A DNA stretch of 64,000 bases from Mariannaea sp. PMI_226 (taxonomy: Eukaryota > Ascomycota > Sordariomycetes > Hypocreales > Nectriaceae): contig JANFOG010000008.1 of assembly GCA_024336345.1 (NCBI GenBank), positions 248,001 through 312,000 of the forward strand, given 5' to 3'. Both the position numbers and the translations under genes were made by a program. Shown piece by piece: positions 34,780 through 46,775 of this stretch. The notes below the pieces were generated by a model that saw nothing but the letters and a program-made list of their open reading frames with translations, had not been told where the DNA came from and did no database searches. Position 1 is the stretch's first letter, and each line of letters begins with the position of its first letter.

Positions 34780-37121
34780 ATGAGGTACTGCGTCCTGTGC
34801 GGAGTTCCCATTACTCGGGGGCTCCATGAGACATGGCTCAAAGAATTCAGAGTTGGCGAGTTTACCATTACAATTTAATCTGACCAACAGCTAACTTTTG
34901 TATGTCTAGTGTGGATCGAGGACGACAACTGGGATGATGTCAAGTTATCTGGAGTAAGATTGTGTGATGAATACAACGACGCCGTCACTGGTACCGTCCC
35001 AATCAATCCCTTTGAGCACTATAGTGATCACCCTGATCCGGACTCCATGATTGACGTGGCTTTAATGACATTCAATCTGAAGCATATTTTGCATCCAGAG
35101 ACAATCCGGTATGGGTCAGAACCATTCTGGGGTTGGGCATTTCATTCATCCTGTTGGAGCCTTTTCAGCATCAACTTTACACCAAATCCCCGCCTGCTTT
35201 TCCATGTCTGTCTCTCTATGCCTATTGGCGTATCTAGTATTCTAGATTGGGGACACAATTATAGAGGAGCGGCAGCCCTTTATAGGGCTAGAGAAATCCC
35301 CATCCTCAGTAGTCGCTTCTCAAACTTGGCATCTATACCCCAGGACTTACGATCCGATCCTTTCGATATTCCCGGTCTGATGAAAGCTATTAAACATTCT
35401 GTTCGCCTCCAGCATGACGCATTCCAGTCTCATCTTGATCCTAACAGCCTTAGTCTGGGGGAGGACAAATTCTCGTTCTTATCGCCAGAACTTCTTCAAC
35501 TTATCATTACCTTCCTTCCGACTCCTGATGTCCGCTCTCTACGGCTAGCGTCCCCAGTCTTCGCTATGCTTAGCCTGCCTGAAGAGTTTTGGGCATCACG
35601 ATTTCAACCAGGTAATGAGTTCGACTATATACCTGGGGTTTTTCAGGATCCTCCAGAGTCCTGGAGGACACTTTATTTCTCACTTCAAGTTTGGGCTCGC
35701 AATAGTTCGAGTATGGCCAATCGAAGACGTGTCTGGGGCCTAGCAAAGTGTCTCCAAACAATGCTCTATCAAATGGAAGGTGTTCGCTGTAATGGATCCC
35801 CATTAAAAACTTGGTTTGAGCCCTCTATAACGGGCGAGGACTATGAAGATGGAGAGAAGTTGTCTTGGCATACAGCTGCACGCAACATAAATGACCCACA
35901 AGAGAAGTTCGATCGTGGCAGCCGAGTTTTGCGAGCTCGGGCTCTGCACTTCTCACAGCCTCTTGAAGTGCAGTCTATATCTGTATCTTTTGTTTACACT
36001 GGAGGTGGACTGTTTATCTCTGGTCTGCTTATTGTTGATGGAGCTAGCCAATCCCATGCTCTTGGATACCTTCATAAGAACCAGACCACGCTTAAGGTTC
36101 CAACCGCCCAACGTATTCAAGAATGGGAACTAGCTCTTGATATATCAGGAATTAGAGCAATTGCTATAATTGCTGAGGATGGCACAAGGTCCTCCTGGGC
36201 AGGTGAACCGGGAGATTTGCCAAAATGGCGCTTGGCTACGGCCTCAGGCATTTTCGCAATCAAGGCAGAGTTCGACGTTAGTTTCTACCTACTCATTTCC
36301 CTACAATATCAGGCCTCAAAAACTAATAATGCGTGCTAACTCTTATTAGGCATTGAAACTTGCTACATCAAGTTATCATAGTTTACAGACGCCTCCAGAA
36401 AGAAACAAATGGCAAAACAACTGTCTATGGTATCCTAATATACCACCAGAGCAAATGCTCTTCAATGGAAGTGAGGGCGACCAACCACCAGATAGCTTTG
36501 ATCTTCCGATTACGACTCTTTTTTTTGGTGGTTTTGACGGTCAGGATCTATCGAGTCTACTTGAAATTATCATTTGGACTTTCGACATCTGCCATGTAGT
36601 GGGGATAGAATTTATCTATGCCAACGCTTCGCAAAATCGACATCTCGGTCACACTGGCCCCTTTAGTAGTGATCACCCTGCGGCAAGAGGTTTTGATACC
36701 TCTGAGGGCCGTCGCATTTCCATGTCGATTGACGGCCCCGGAGGCGAAGAACTGAGAAATATCGAGGTGCAGGAACAAAATGGGTGGATAGTGGGGTTAA
36801 AGGTATGTCCAAGATTCTTCAAACCCAACAACATTGTGCTAATCAACACTCATATTACGCTGTATAGATCCGTACGACCTTTGGCCAAGAATTTACGTCT
36901 CCTCAATGTCCTTCCACAATCGGCGATGTGTGGACTGCTGTCCAACCAGCAGGTTCAAAGGTGGTCGGTTTATTTTCTACCTATGTAAGTCCGTCATTTT
37001 TGAGCTCAACCCGCCATCCTTTCTCTGTGGGGGGTAATAAAGACATCCAAAGAGTAAAGTAGTAATACTCCTCATTTAGGGTCACTTTCTTTGGAATTTA
37101 GGTCTTATATCGAAGGCGTAA
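34780..37121 (+). CDS. F-box-like fungal protein (about 710 aa, five exons)
   Basis: Exon 1 starts at the ATG at 34780 (MRYCVLCGVPITRG, two CxxC-spaced cysteines). The main exon spans about 34910-36276, then 36350-36802, 36868-36984 and 37080-37121; the last four are joined by clear GT-AG introns. An F-box-like segment lies in the main exon (FLSPELLQLIITFLPTPDVRSLRLASPVFAMLSLPEEFWASRF), so a role as an SCF ubiquitin ligase adaptor is likely. The long C-terminal part looks like a beta-rich recognition domain common in fungal F-box proteins (possibly Pfam DUF7600, from memory). The first junction is odd: frame and homology want exon 1 to end after EFR and resume at VWIEDD, but no canonical GT-AG pair gives this. 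The gene may use another start or may have lost a base. Confidence 0.65.
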
Positions 37122-38074
37122 ATGGCATGGTGGCATAGCGTTCTATATTGCAGTATTCTTGTGAGGTTTTACGTTACGTGGCAACGAAAATGGAATCTTC
37201 TCATATCTGAGATAATGTAAAGTGCTCAAGGTGTGCGATCTGCCTTACAGGCCATTTAGCTATGCGACGCATGATTTTATGAAATTCAGACGAGAAAGAC
37301 GAGTCGTCCTCACGGCAGATGGTTTTATAAAAGGGATTTTTTTAAAATACATTTGATTTTTTATTTATATATAATATATATATTAATAATTTTTTAATTC
37401 AATTTTAATTATTTAATTAAATGATTTTCTCTATTTTTATCTAATTGCTTAGCTAATTTCCATTCCTTTTTAGATTTGTGCTGTGGCTATTCCAGACCGC
37501 CTATCGCGACCGTTTCACACGTCGTTTTTCTGCATCACAAGACCTGCCTTTGTGGGTGTTTTTGGGCGCGGGGTTTTCTCCCGACAAAATAGCAATACTA
37601 ACCCCAATCCAAACCCTAACACAGACGCATTTCGTGCAGGACATAACGAAAGGTCAGGGGCATCGCGGTGTGGTTGGAATACGTCGGCGAAAATGAAGTC
37701 ATTGGATGTCGCAAAGAACTCGACGTTACAGCCTAAAGAGCGCATCATCGGTGTTGCCATTGCGCTGGGCATAGGGAGCAGGCAATGATGGGCCAAAGAG
37801 AGGTAAATAGCAGGTAAATGGAATATAACTTCAATACAATCACTAGCGATCCCGCTACTCAGGACCCTAATCGCTTCGCACCTCAGATAGTATATAAACT
37901 ACAGTTACTACCATTAGACAGTCTACCAAGCTATTCAGCTTTCCACGATCTACTTGCGCATTACCAGACGCAACACCCAGTGGCACACGTGCCAGAACAA
38001 CCGTGCTTGAAGTATCATTGATACTTTCCGCTAATATGAACCTATTGCGACCTGGTTTATGACTTGAGAGTTGG
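37122..38074. other. Intergenic with an AT-rich block
   Basis: The stretch 37320-37450 is almost pure A/T (TTATATATAATATATATATT type sequence). To its right, frames overlap on both strands with no product I recognise. Confidence 0.5.
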
Positions 38075-38419
38075 TCAGGCCACTGCATCACACTTAATGA
38101 TAAATTTGTCATAAACGTTTACTGCAGCTGCAACCAAACACGTGCCCTCAACAAGACGGATAGTCGGAAGGGCATCACAGCTTGTCCCAGCGACGCATGC
38201 ATTTACATAACAATTAAAGTTATCCTTGTGAAGCCATGTAAGCGTTATTGCGCCAGATCCAGGAATGGTATCGATCTTGTTGATAATCGAATCACCGAGT
38301 TCGACTATCGTTCCATCATCAGTGCACTGATAATCTGGATAGTAGATCAATTCGCCAATAATATCTGCATTGGTGCGAATAGCAAATGCCAAAAGGCCGA
38401 GAATAGTAGTAGGTCTCAT
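38075..38419 (-). CDS. Small secreted six-cysteine protein (114 aa)
   Basis: Single exon. The first 18 residues form a signal peptide (MRPTTILGLLAFAIRTNA). The mature part of about 96 residues has six cysteines (QC, NC, AC, SC, TC, KC contexts), an even number fitting three disulfides. No domain recognised. Size, secretion signal and cysteine content are those of fungal small secreted proteins, some of which act as effectors; a role here is inference only. It sits alone in an AT-rich neighbourhood. Confidence 0.7.
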   Translation of the reverse strand: MRPTTILGLLAFAIRTNADIIGELIYYPDYQCTDDGTIVELGDSIINKIDTIPGSGAITLTWLHKDNFNCYVNACVAGTSCDALPTIRLVEGTCLVAAAVNVYDKFIIKCDAVA

Positions 38420-39399
38420 CTTCGGAAGGGGAATTCTGGAGTAATAATTAGGATCTTTATTCTACTAGAAATGTTATGAAACTTACAAGATAAACCAGAA
38501 ACTGCTTATTAAGAGAAGGATTGAAAGTTTTTACTGTCAAATATTTTAATATGGTACCATACCTTATATTTATAACTGGACTTAGGGATATAAATAGCAT
38601 AGATAATTAATCATATAGTTTAGAAGGAATTGATTAGTATTCTGTTAATAATCTACTATTGTATCCCGGATTATTTGTAGATCTATGTCTTATTGTTGCA
38701 GGGAGCCATTTTTGGGTATAATTATACGACATACGAGTACTTTAACCTGTCCGTGGTGGTTGGTGCACCCCACTCTAGCGGACGATGTACCAAAGTTCTT
38801 TTTACAAGCGAATGCTAAGAAAAATGGATTCTCGTAAGATCTATGCAAGCAGGATTATTACGCTTCCGGCGGTCTACATTGATACAAGGAATGGGAGCTA
38901 CATAAACTTGCCACTTTGCGACAGCTTTCTACAAACCCAAGTAAATTGATACGTCTTGGGCTACATGGCCTACTCTTGTATAACTTGGGGAAACTTGGCC
39001 CAATCCCCAATCAGCTACATAGACTTCTATATGAGTCTGCTCACGAGAAACGGGCCCCGTGTCTTACTGGCAGCATCTTTACCTAGCACGCGAAACGCGT
39101 CCCATTTCTAGTTAGTAAGGCACAATCCTTGTAGATTCTTATGGACCTAACCGACGAGTGTACAGATAAACTAACCCGGGTCAAACTTGACCGTAATAGG
39201 GGTGAAAAAGATAACATGACCGGATCAGTTTTGCCCGGTCAGCTAGGCTTGACTGATGACGGCAAAAGGACTGCAAGGGTGACGAAAGTCGACTGATTAA
39301 AGCAGCCATGCACCGGCAAACACCACCCCAAAACCACATACGGCCACAGGTCTTTTATCAGATGAGAATCGTTAAGTCAACGTCATTTCTAGTCGTAAC
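38420..39399. other. Intergenic, no gene seen
   Basis: AT-rich next to the secreted-protein gene. No coding frame over 60 codons stands out. Confidence 0.45.
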
Positions 39400-40522
39400 T
39401 CACCCCAAAGAAAACTGTACATAGTATGTTGATGCAAGATTGCCCATGCTGATCAGCGTAGAAGGATGATCTTTCCCCAACTTGATCTTCTGAGTCTCCA
39501 TTACTGGCATTATTAGCCTCTCTTCCTCCTTCCATTGGCCTTGCAAGGCATAAATTCCCATAAGCGATTCTGCTGATATGCCTATAAGAACTTGATCGGA
39601 GCTGCAGGTGTTCATCAAATCATTCCTCTGCTTTATTAGTCGCGCTTTTGCCTTATCCACCTTTCCTTGCTCAAGATAAATATCCGCGAAAGCTGACCAA
39701 AGCTTTGATCCCTGATGCTGTAAATCTGATATCATAGAGCTTTTGAATACACTGGGCTGTCGGTGCATATCTGCGATTATCCCTTGGATGGTCTGGATCT
39801 TCTGGTTGCTTCTTTCCAGAATATCCATCGCCTTATCATCATTTTGCGCCACTCCAAAGCCAATATAATAACAAAACGCTGCCTGTAGAGCGATTGGTGC
39901 AGAGTGAGCATGGCTCTCTAGAAGGCATTGAGCAATGTGACACCGAACTCGATAGTCAGCACGGTAGAAATCATGAATCTTTTCTTGTATCTATAGAATG
40001 TTAAAAAATGATTCCTAATTGCCTGCAAGAATTCTACCTTAAAATCACTGCTCTGGACAGTTTGTTTTGGATATATTAGACCTTTCTTAAGGTCATCTGT
40101 TGTCCTGCTTTGTTCTGTTCTTTTCTCTGTTCTTCTCCGTTATTAGCTTTATTATAACAATCCTAATATTGGGTAAATTACCTTTGTGGATCGAGCTTCG
40201 CAAGCAATTCACTTAAGCACCTAACTTTCCGCTGCCCGGGAATTTGACGTAAACTCAATTCAAAAAATTCCCTGGGCGCATTTTTGATATTACTGCTCAA
40301 GTTCGTCTCCGATGCTACGAGTTGATGAGCTAATGCTGGAAGTTTTCCTCTCACATTGTTTATAAGATCTTCCTCCTGTTTTAGATTTTGTACCAGCAAT
40401 GATGTGACTGGGAAATCGGGTTCGAACAGGAGCCAGAAACAGAGTAGCCCGAAACAGAAGATGTCGGCTTTTACTGCCTCGGAGGGAGTCCAAAACCCCC
40501 CCGTGAAGCGAGCCTTACAGTA
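39400..40522 (-). pseudogene. Fragment of a fungal protein-kinase/TPR protein
   Basis: The upper end encodes a kinase C-lobe piece (FWTPSEAVKADIFCFGLLCFWLLF, subdomains VIII-IX), with the invariant APE replaced by SEA. It continues through KLDPQ, a splice, SSDFK, another splice at about 40040-39990, then IQEKIHDFYRADYRVR and a TPR-type region ending in GKDHPSTLISMGNLASTY, the usual kinesin-light-chain-like repeat of fungal signalling proteins. I find no N-lobe, glycine loop, catalytic HRD or DFG upstream, and the TPR series stops after one recognisable repeat. So both ends are missing and the piece is probably non-functional, though parts may be expressed. Confidence 0.55.
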
Positions 40523-41908
40523 GGTGCCTTGTCAACAGTTGCTCATAGTTGCAAAGCTTGCTGACTAACAATCTAATAAATTTTAGTGTTCGGCAGCCGC
40601 CTACTACGGTGCTGGATCTCCTTTTTTCGAAAACCCATTTTAGTTTATGGATACGGTATAGGGCTGAAATGGGCTCGAAGCATAGATAGAAGTAGAATCG
40701 GTTTATTACATTCAACTACTAGTCTTGCTACGATACCCTCGTAGAGATCGCGACACAACAGTCAGATGCTGTGAAGGAGGCCAAGGAGCAGTTGAGGGAT
40801 GCCACCGAGTCTATACATCCTGAAACAGACCGTTAGGGCTGCAACAAGATCCCCTAAATGCGTGCGGATGACTAGAAGCAAGTTGGTATAGGTGACTTTG
40901 CGTTAGATATGGCGAAGCCTTAACCTTGAACCATATCCACATAAGCCAGGCTAAACCGTCCTTCGGTATCCCCATATTACATATTAATGATGACGTTCTG
41001 CAAGAATTATAAGTAACTAACTGGGATTGTCTGCCATGTTTGAATTGTTGCCAAGGTTGAGGAGAAGTCGGGGGCGCTATGGTGGATCAAATATCCATGT
41101 GTGTAATTGGGTTCTACAAACCATATAATTCCATTCAAAAATGGCCGAGATTGAGGGGTGCGCGTCAGAGGTGACCTTGGTGAACCTGCATTGATGTCTG
41201 GCTCACCCACGGAAGAGCCAACGCTGGTGGGCTCACCCGACTCCCCGGGTCGCGCGATTGGGCAGAGCACTGGAGCCAAATACACATTGTCCTCATATTA
41301 CCCTTGACCTGCCCCGTTCGTTGCGAAGTACTGTCCCTATTATGCCCAATGCTCTCAAAGCTCCCAAAGGTGCCAAGGCTCTCAAAGCCGAGTGCAATAT
41401 GCCCTTGCTGGCGTCCTCATGCTTGGATGTCCAAGCCAATCAAATGTCATGGAAAAAAAATTGGCCAGTTTCCCACTCCGCCGGATTGTCCGGGATAACA
41501 AGGGCGATCGCCCCGAAACAGCCTCCCTGACGTCGATCGGAGCGGGTTGGCATCTCGGCAAGATGCAAATCTTGACTAAACGCGGCATGGCGGTGCCAGC
41601 TGTGTGCAGCGCGTCTCCGAAAGCCGCTAGGCGACGAGAGACGGTGCAAGCCTCAGCTGCTTCTATCTGCCAGCGCGAATGGGGCTAACAGAGCTATCGA
41701 ACATAGCTTGCGACCGTGACCGCTGATCAGTTTGAACAATGAACTGGCCCAGCATCTCATATTTAACCAGCTTGTCTTCCCCGTTTTCTTGGCTTTTCAT
41801 TATCGCACATCAAAAAGAGTCGAAAAAACTGGAAGTGAAGTGAGAGACTACAACGTTTCCGGATCGTCGATAGGCCAAAGATCATCAAAAAAACACATTC
41901 CAGCGATC
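40523..41908. other. Intergenic, no gene supported
   Basis: A short plus-strand frame near 40720-40833 (KEAKEQLRDATESI) looks protein-like but has no start or neighbours. The right half has many shadow frames. The TupA-like gene promoter should lie close to 41908. Confidence 0.4.
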
Positions 41909-42890
41909 ATGGCTCCTCCGATCAGATTTCTCGCTCTCGCCGCGTCTCTGCTGGCCGCGACTTGCTCCGCTGTCTCGCCTGATGCAGTGTACGGAACAAA
42001 GGGTGACTTGAAGCTCCGCATCGGCAACGGTGGTGCAGGCCAGAGCGGTCTCATTGGAGGTATGTGTACAACAGTTCTGTCTCACAGAAATCCAAGATCG
42101 TTGCAGATTTAAAAATAACCAACTGACACGACCACCATGTACAGTGCTGGCAGAGGCCTACATCAAGGACCGCGTCGCCGATGGTGCCAAACCTTTCAAG
42201 GTTGGCTGGTACAAGAGCGACACCACCTTCACCATTGGATACTTGAAGACTGGTGACATCGACGTCGGCATCACATACAACGTGGCTGCAGAGAATATTG
42301 CCATCAACCAGAGCATCGCAACCTCGCCCAGCTACTACGCCTTCCGCGACCACTTCCTCTTTGTCGGCCCCAAGGCTAACCCCGCCAATATCTCCAAGTC
42401 TGATGACATCCTGACCATGTTTTCGGATCTACTCGCGGGTGCCACTGGCGAGCCCACAGATCCTCCAGTCCGTTTCCTCAGCAGATACGACAAGTCAGCT
42501 ACCAACATTAAGGAGGTTCTTCTCTGGGCTGGCATCGGCCAGGTGCCTTGGGCCACGGCTTACTCCACCTGGTACCACCAGTACATTGCCTTTCCCATTC
42601 AGGCTCTTCAGGCTGCCATTCTGCTCAATGAGTACACAATCACCGACCGAGGGACCATTCTCTCTCTCGACAAGAAGACGCGCGATCAGACAGTCATCTA
42701 CAAGGCTGGCTCTGATAACGCCGATGACCTGTTGCTGAACCCTGCTCACCTCCTCATCAGCAAGAACGCTCCCAACGCGAAGGAGGCTGAGACTTTTGCC
42801 AAGTGGCTCGTTAGCAAGAAGGGTCAGGCTGTTATCACCGGGTTCAAGAAGGACGGTCAGCAGCTGTACTCTGGTGCTCCTAGTTCGTAG
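41909..42890 (+). CDS. Secreted TupA-like (tungstate-type) substrate-binding protein (two exons, 298 aa)
   Basis: Exons 41909-42059 and 42145-42890, GT-AG, in phase. The N-terminus is a signal peptide (APPIRFLALAASLLAATCSA). The mature part follows a periplasmic-binding-protein plan of the bacterial tungstate/molybdate type: a start strand LKLRIGNGG, a GDIDVGITYN segment, an FLFVGPKANPA hinge segment, a central FLSRYDKSATNIKE loop, and ISKNAPNAKEAETFAKWLVSKKGQ near the end. In bacteria TupA delivers tungstate to a TupBC transporter; fungi lack that transporter, so here the protein may bind an oxyanion or another small ligand outside the cell. GC content and codon choice look higher than in the flanking DNA. 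Bacterial ancestry is inferred from the family. Confidence 0.8.
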
Positions 42891-43684
42891 ATGCGGCGGA
42901 CAAGGCTCCTGGCGCCCTTGGATTACGAACTTCCCGCTGGACCGAACTCGGAGGAGATGGGCGTGCGGGTGGGTTTCGTTATGTTTTCCTTTTGATTTTC
43001 TTATTTTTTCATATACTTCTCTCCTTCTTTTATGGGGGTTACAGGCGTTTATAGACATGAACAGAATACGAGGCTTATTAATTTCAAGTCCTACTACATA
43101 TGGGAGGGACCGGATCAGTACATTGTCATAGAATCAGTTTCAACAACGTTTCATCGTTCCTTTATACCACTGCATATAATCTTTGCTTCTCTAAGTATAA
43201 TTATGGAGGGCTCGTCACATAAGTGTCGAGTTCAGTAGTTGAGAATGTTGTACGAAGAAATATATCATGGAGCTCGAACTCGGTGGAGCTGCTAAACTTG
43301 GGAGGCGAATTGACATGGCTGTATTTGCTTCTCCTCACATTTTATGTTGACAATAAAATCAGAAAAACCATGCAATAATTCTCTTTTATATACTTACACC
43401 ACATTCTTTCTCTTTATTCCCCCCACGAGATGAATCAAGATCGCGTGAATACTCGAATTGAGCATTTCGATACATTGCAGGCATATGCCTTTCGCGTCAC
43501 CAACCTACCCTAGAGTCACACCAAAAACCGACCTTTGCCTCTTATGGAAAGTACCGGCGTCCCCCGCATCTGAAAGCAATCGATTCGTCAAATCTGTTCG
43601 TTTGCCCCTTTTGACATATCCAGTTGAACACACCCGGGAATTGTCCGTGACCTCGCGGCCGTCGTGCCGCACCGGGGGGATACT
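42891..43684. other. Intergenic, no gene seen
   Basis: The 3' region of the TupA-like gene and the upstream region of a Zn2Cys6 gene. No coding signal found. Confidence 0.45.
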
Positions 43685-45811
43685 ATGCCTTCGTTGAAGA
43701 ACCCTTGTTCCGAATGTAAAAGTATGAATCTTTTGCCTGTCACGAAGCCTCCTTAGGGGTCTATGCGCAGTACCAAGCTAATGCTCTTCATCCTTGATCC
43801 CTGCAGGCAAACACCTGAAATGTACGTACGTCAATGCGAGATAGTCCTCCGTGAAGCACCTAAGAAGCGCTTTGATCAGTTCATGTTTGATGGCTGACTT
43901 TCCTACCTCTTTTCCATCATTGGTGCAGGCGACGAAGATACAATACAATGTCGCCGTTGTATCACGAAGGGATTGCAATGCTTTCGCCCTGGGAGAAAAC
44001 GACCCTTTCGAGATGGTTCATCAGCCAAGTATGACGCTCAGTTTGCCGATAATCAGAACTGGGTGAATACAAGCGCTCGAGAATGTAAGTGTACAGCAAG
44101 CCTTGAGCAGTCACAAATGTCTTTCTAACTCTGTCCAGTCCGTCTTCACACCAAACCACAAGGCCCTGCACAGAGAATTGCTCCTGAAGCGTCTCCCATC
44201 TTATCTGCCCGTCAGGAGGACGGCCGCATGCACCCAGACAGATCAAATTTGAATTCTTTGAGGTCTCCTGGCCAACATGCCGGCTCTCCATCAACTCCTA
44301 ATAGTGCATCCGGATCTGCGGATAGTTTCGCTGCTTCACCTCTAACGCTTCAACAGACCCAGACAACCCCCCATTCTAGTTTTCGCACCACTAAATCCCC
44401 AGTGTTGCCAGTGCTCTCGCAGCAGGGCCCATCGTGGGGTGGTTTGCTCCACGAGTTCGAACCAAAAAATGATAGTGATGCTACCTTGGTAGCGATTCAG
44501 GAAGCGTGTCTTCTGAGGTATTATGTTACTGTCCTCTCTCACTGGGTAAGGTAATTCCAGCCGGGCCAAGAGGGACCTTCACTGATCTATGCCAGTTTGA
44601 TATCTGCGATCCCCGAAGTCGTTTTCAGCTTCTAGTACCCGACCGTGCGAGGAGGTACCCGCCATTACGGTACGCAATATATGCCGTTGCAGCCCGTCAC
44701 ATCTGCCGTCTTCCCGAACTTCAAACCCCAGACGGCATATTGTACCAGGGCCAACTTCTGCCGAATCTCACGCCCGACACAGCTGTAGAGTATATGCTGA
44801 AGTGCATTCCTGTGTTGAAAGAGTTTCACGAAACGCGAGATGAGGAAACCCGCGAACTTATTGTGACGACTGCCGTTATCCTCCGACAGTTTGAAGAGAT
44901 GGACCACGACGAGGACGAAGATGAAGAATCAACTTCCACTGACCCTGTCAACAGCACGCCCATCTATGGGCGTGTCAACTTTCTTGCGATCCTCAACGCC
45001 GTACTGAGAAGCTCCAACTCGGCTGATCTTGTTAAACGCCTAGACCTCCTGGAGGCGTCGTACTGGATTGCTCTAAGGCAAGAAGTGTATTACGCCCTCA
45101 GAAGGGGCTACTCGCCACAAATGATGGAGCCTCCAGTTGACTGGGCCGACATCTCGCCAGAGAACAAGCTGGTTCTTCATACAAGCCAGGTCGCGAAATG
45201 GCTGTATGATGATAAGTCGGAAACTGAATGGCGTATGTTGTTCCCTGCTGCTTTAGGCAACTGAGGTTCTCAGAGCTAATGGTTTTTTTTCTTCCTTCCT
45301 TAGAGCGGCTAAAGCAACAAGAACGTCATCTAGACCAGCATGTCGTCGATGGGTTGTCACCAATACTATCACTAGCACCAGATCGAGCGAAGGGGGAGGT
45401 ATTTCCGACTATTTGGTATGCATCAAGCATGGCTCTTACGGGTATGCAGCACCACATGGTCGCAAAAATGATTCTGATCGCTGAGTCTCCGTTCCTGGGG
45501 TGTGCATCCACTGATAAAAATATCTCTTAGTAGCTTCTCACTAACAATGAACTAGAAGGGGTCAAACAGACCCAAGAGCAGCATACCGGGAGGCGGAGGG
45601 AAAGGTTCGGGCATTGGTACTCGATGTCTGTGGTATCGCTCTTCAACACCCAGCCACACCTCCGGCTATTGTGAATGCCGCTCTATCCATCCAACTGTAC
45701 GGTAGCTACTTTACCGATCCGTGGGAACGCGAGGGCTTGAGGGGTATGGTGCAAAGGTTCAAGGGAAAACAGGCCTGGCCGGTTCCCAAGGTTTTGCAAG
45801 AGTTTAGATAA
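43685..45811 (+). CDS. Zn2Cys6 transcription factor with micro-exon (seven exons, 567 aa)
   Basis: Exons 43685-43721, 43807-43821, 43929-44084, 44139-44545, 44596-45232, 45304-45499, 45556-45811; phases all agree. Exon 2 is only 15 bases and supplies the S-K-H-L-K part of the zinc cluster, which reads C-x2-C-x6-C-x6-C-x2-C-x6-C only after splicing of the first three exons. A Ser/Pro/Gln-rich linker follows, then the regulatory domain (LLRYYVTVLSHWFDICDPRSRF, YAVAARHICRL). The fourth intron (50 bases) must be removed to join SHW to FDICDP. An acidic DHDEDEDEE stretch lies in the middle. Target genes unknown; the neighbours give no clear lead. Confidence 0.85.
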
Positions 45812-46097
45812 CGGGATGGCATATGAGCCCAAGATATGAATCTACTGAAAACTCAGGCCATTAATAATATTAAAGAAATAAACTAGGTTCGACGCGCCTG
45901 ATCAATATCAAAAGTAGTTGTGGTGGTATACCAAATCTTCCAATGAGGTACAAGGAAGCCCGGAGATTAGAAGGTATGAGATCGCAAAAGATTAATAGTA
46001 AGCTGAGACGTATGTACTCTGATTAATCAGTTACTGTGAGTCCCGAGAAAAGAAAATGAAGATCAGATTGCTTTGCACTTTTGAATGCCCTGACATT

Positions 46098-46534
46098 TTA
46101 TACATAGTATTGGCAATTATCCCTCGTCATGCCGAAATGCGAGATGCCGAAGACCAGAGTCTTGTCTCCGCAACGGGAACACTTTCCAAGCGCGGCAGAC
46201 TCGCCACAAATTGATACCCTGAGGGCATCCCCCTTTCGTAGATGTATTGACGACTGGATATCAAGCAGCAGCTGACCATGTCTCGAGCTCATATGCAATC
46301 TATCTGGGTAGTAACAATGAGAAACGCGGCGGTAGCTACCAAAGAAGGCTAGAAGCTGTCTCCAGTTTTCGTTGCCAATGAGAGGATAATATCCCTCTTT
46401 GGAATGTATCGCCGCACATACCTGATTGGGCAATTTATTGCCACTCGCGCTTCGCAGTGAGCAAGCAGTGATACCCTTGTGTTCATCACAATGAACAGCA
46501 CTACTGAGAAGAGAACTTTCCAAAACAAGCCCAC
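46098..46534 (-). CDS. Predicted secreted cysteine-rich protein (two exons, 116 aa)
   Basis: Exon 1, 46534-46422, encodes a strong signal peptide (MGLFWKVLFSVVLFIVMN). It ends at a gtatgt donor. The acceptor after tttggtag gives exon 2, 46335-46098, in phase, for 116 residues. The mature part has seven cysteines and ends C-Q-Y-Y-V. A longer unspliced frame (46098-46679) covers exon 2 without a signal peptide and is the competing model. I recognise no family. The signal peptide appears only in the spliced model, which favours it. The gene is divergent from the dehydrogenase that starts at 46776. Confidence 0.45.
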
Positions 46535-46775
46535 TATGGAAATATGGGAAAAGATTATTAAGAATGATTTTTTTTCCTATTTTGAAATGTGCAAGGGACG
46601 CTTCAAGCTTTAAGAAGTATAAGAACATGACTTTCCACACTCTCTGCTCCTTGGTTCGAGGACAAATATCTACATCCAAAGGCTACTTGACATTCCCTGT
46701 CTCATTCTCTTCTCAAGCTCTTTTATTGTGGTGTTACCAACTTCATTTCGACAAAATACTATTTCTTGTACAAAC

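Noticed and set aside
37320..37450. AT-rich block as a centromere, origin or RIP-mutated transposon
   Set aside because: It is only about 130 bases long, with no terminal repeats or transposase remnant.
40720..40833. Short plus-strand frame with a coiled-coil-like KEAKEQLRDATESI segment
   Set aside because: It has no start codon in context and no adjoining exons; it may be a scrap of a lost gene.
46098..46679. Unspliced 193-codon minus-strand frame
   Set aside because: It lacks a signal peptide and runs into the promoter side of the divergent dehydrogenase. The spliced model with a signal peptide explains the conserved-looking second half better.
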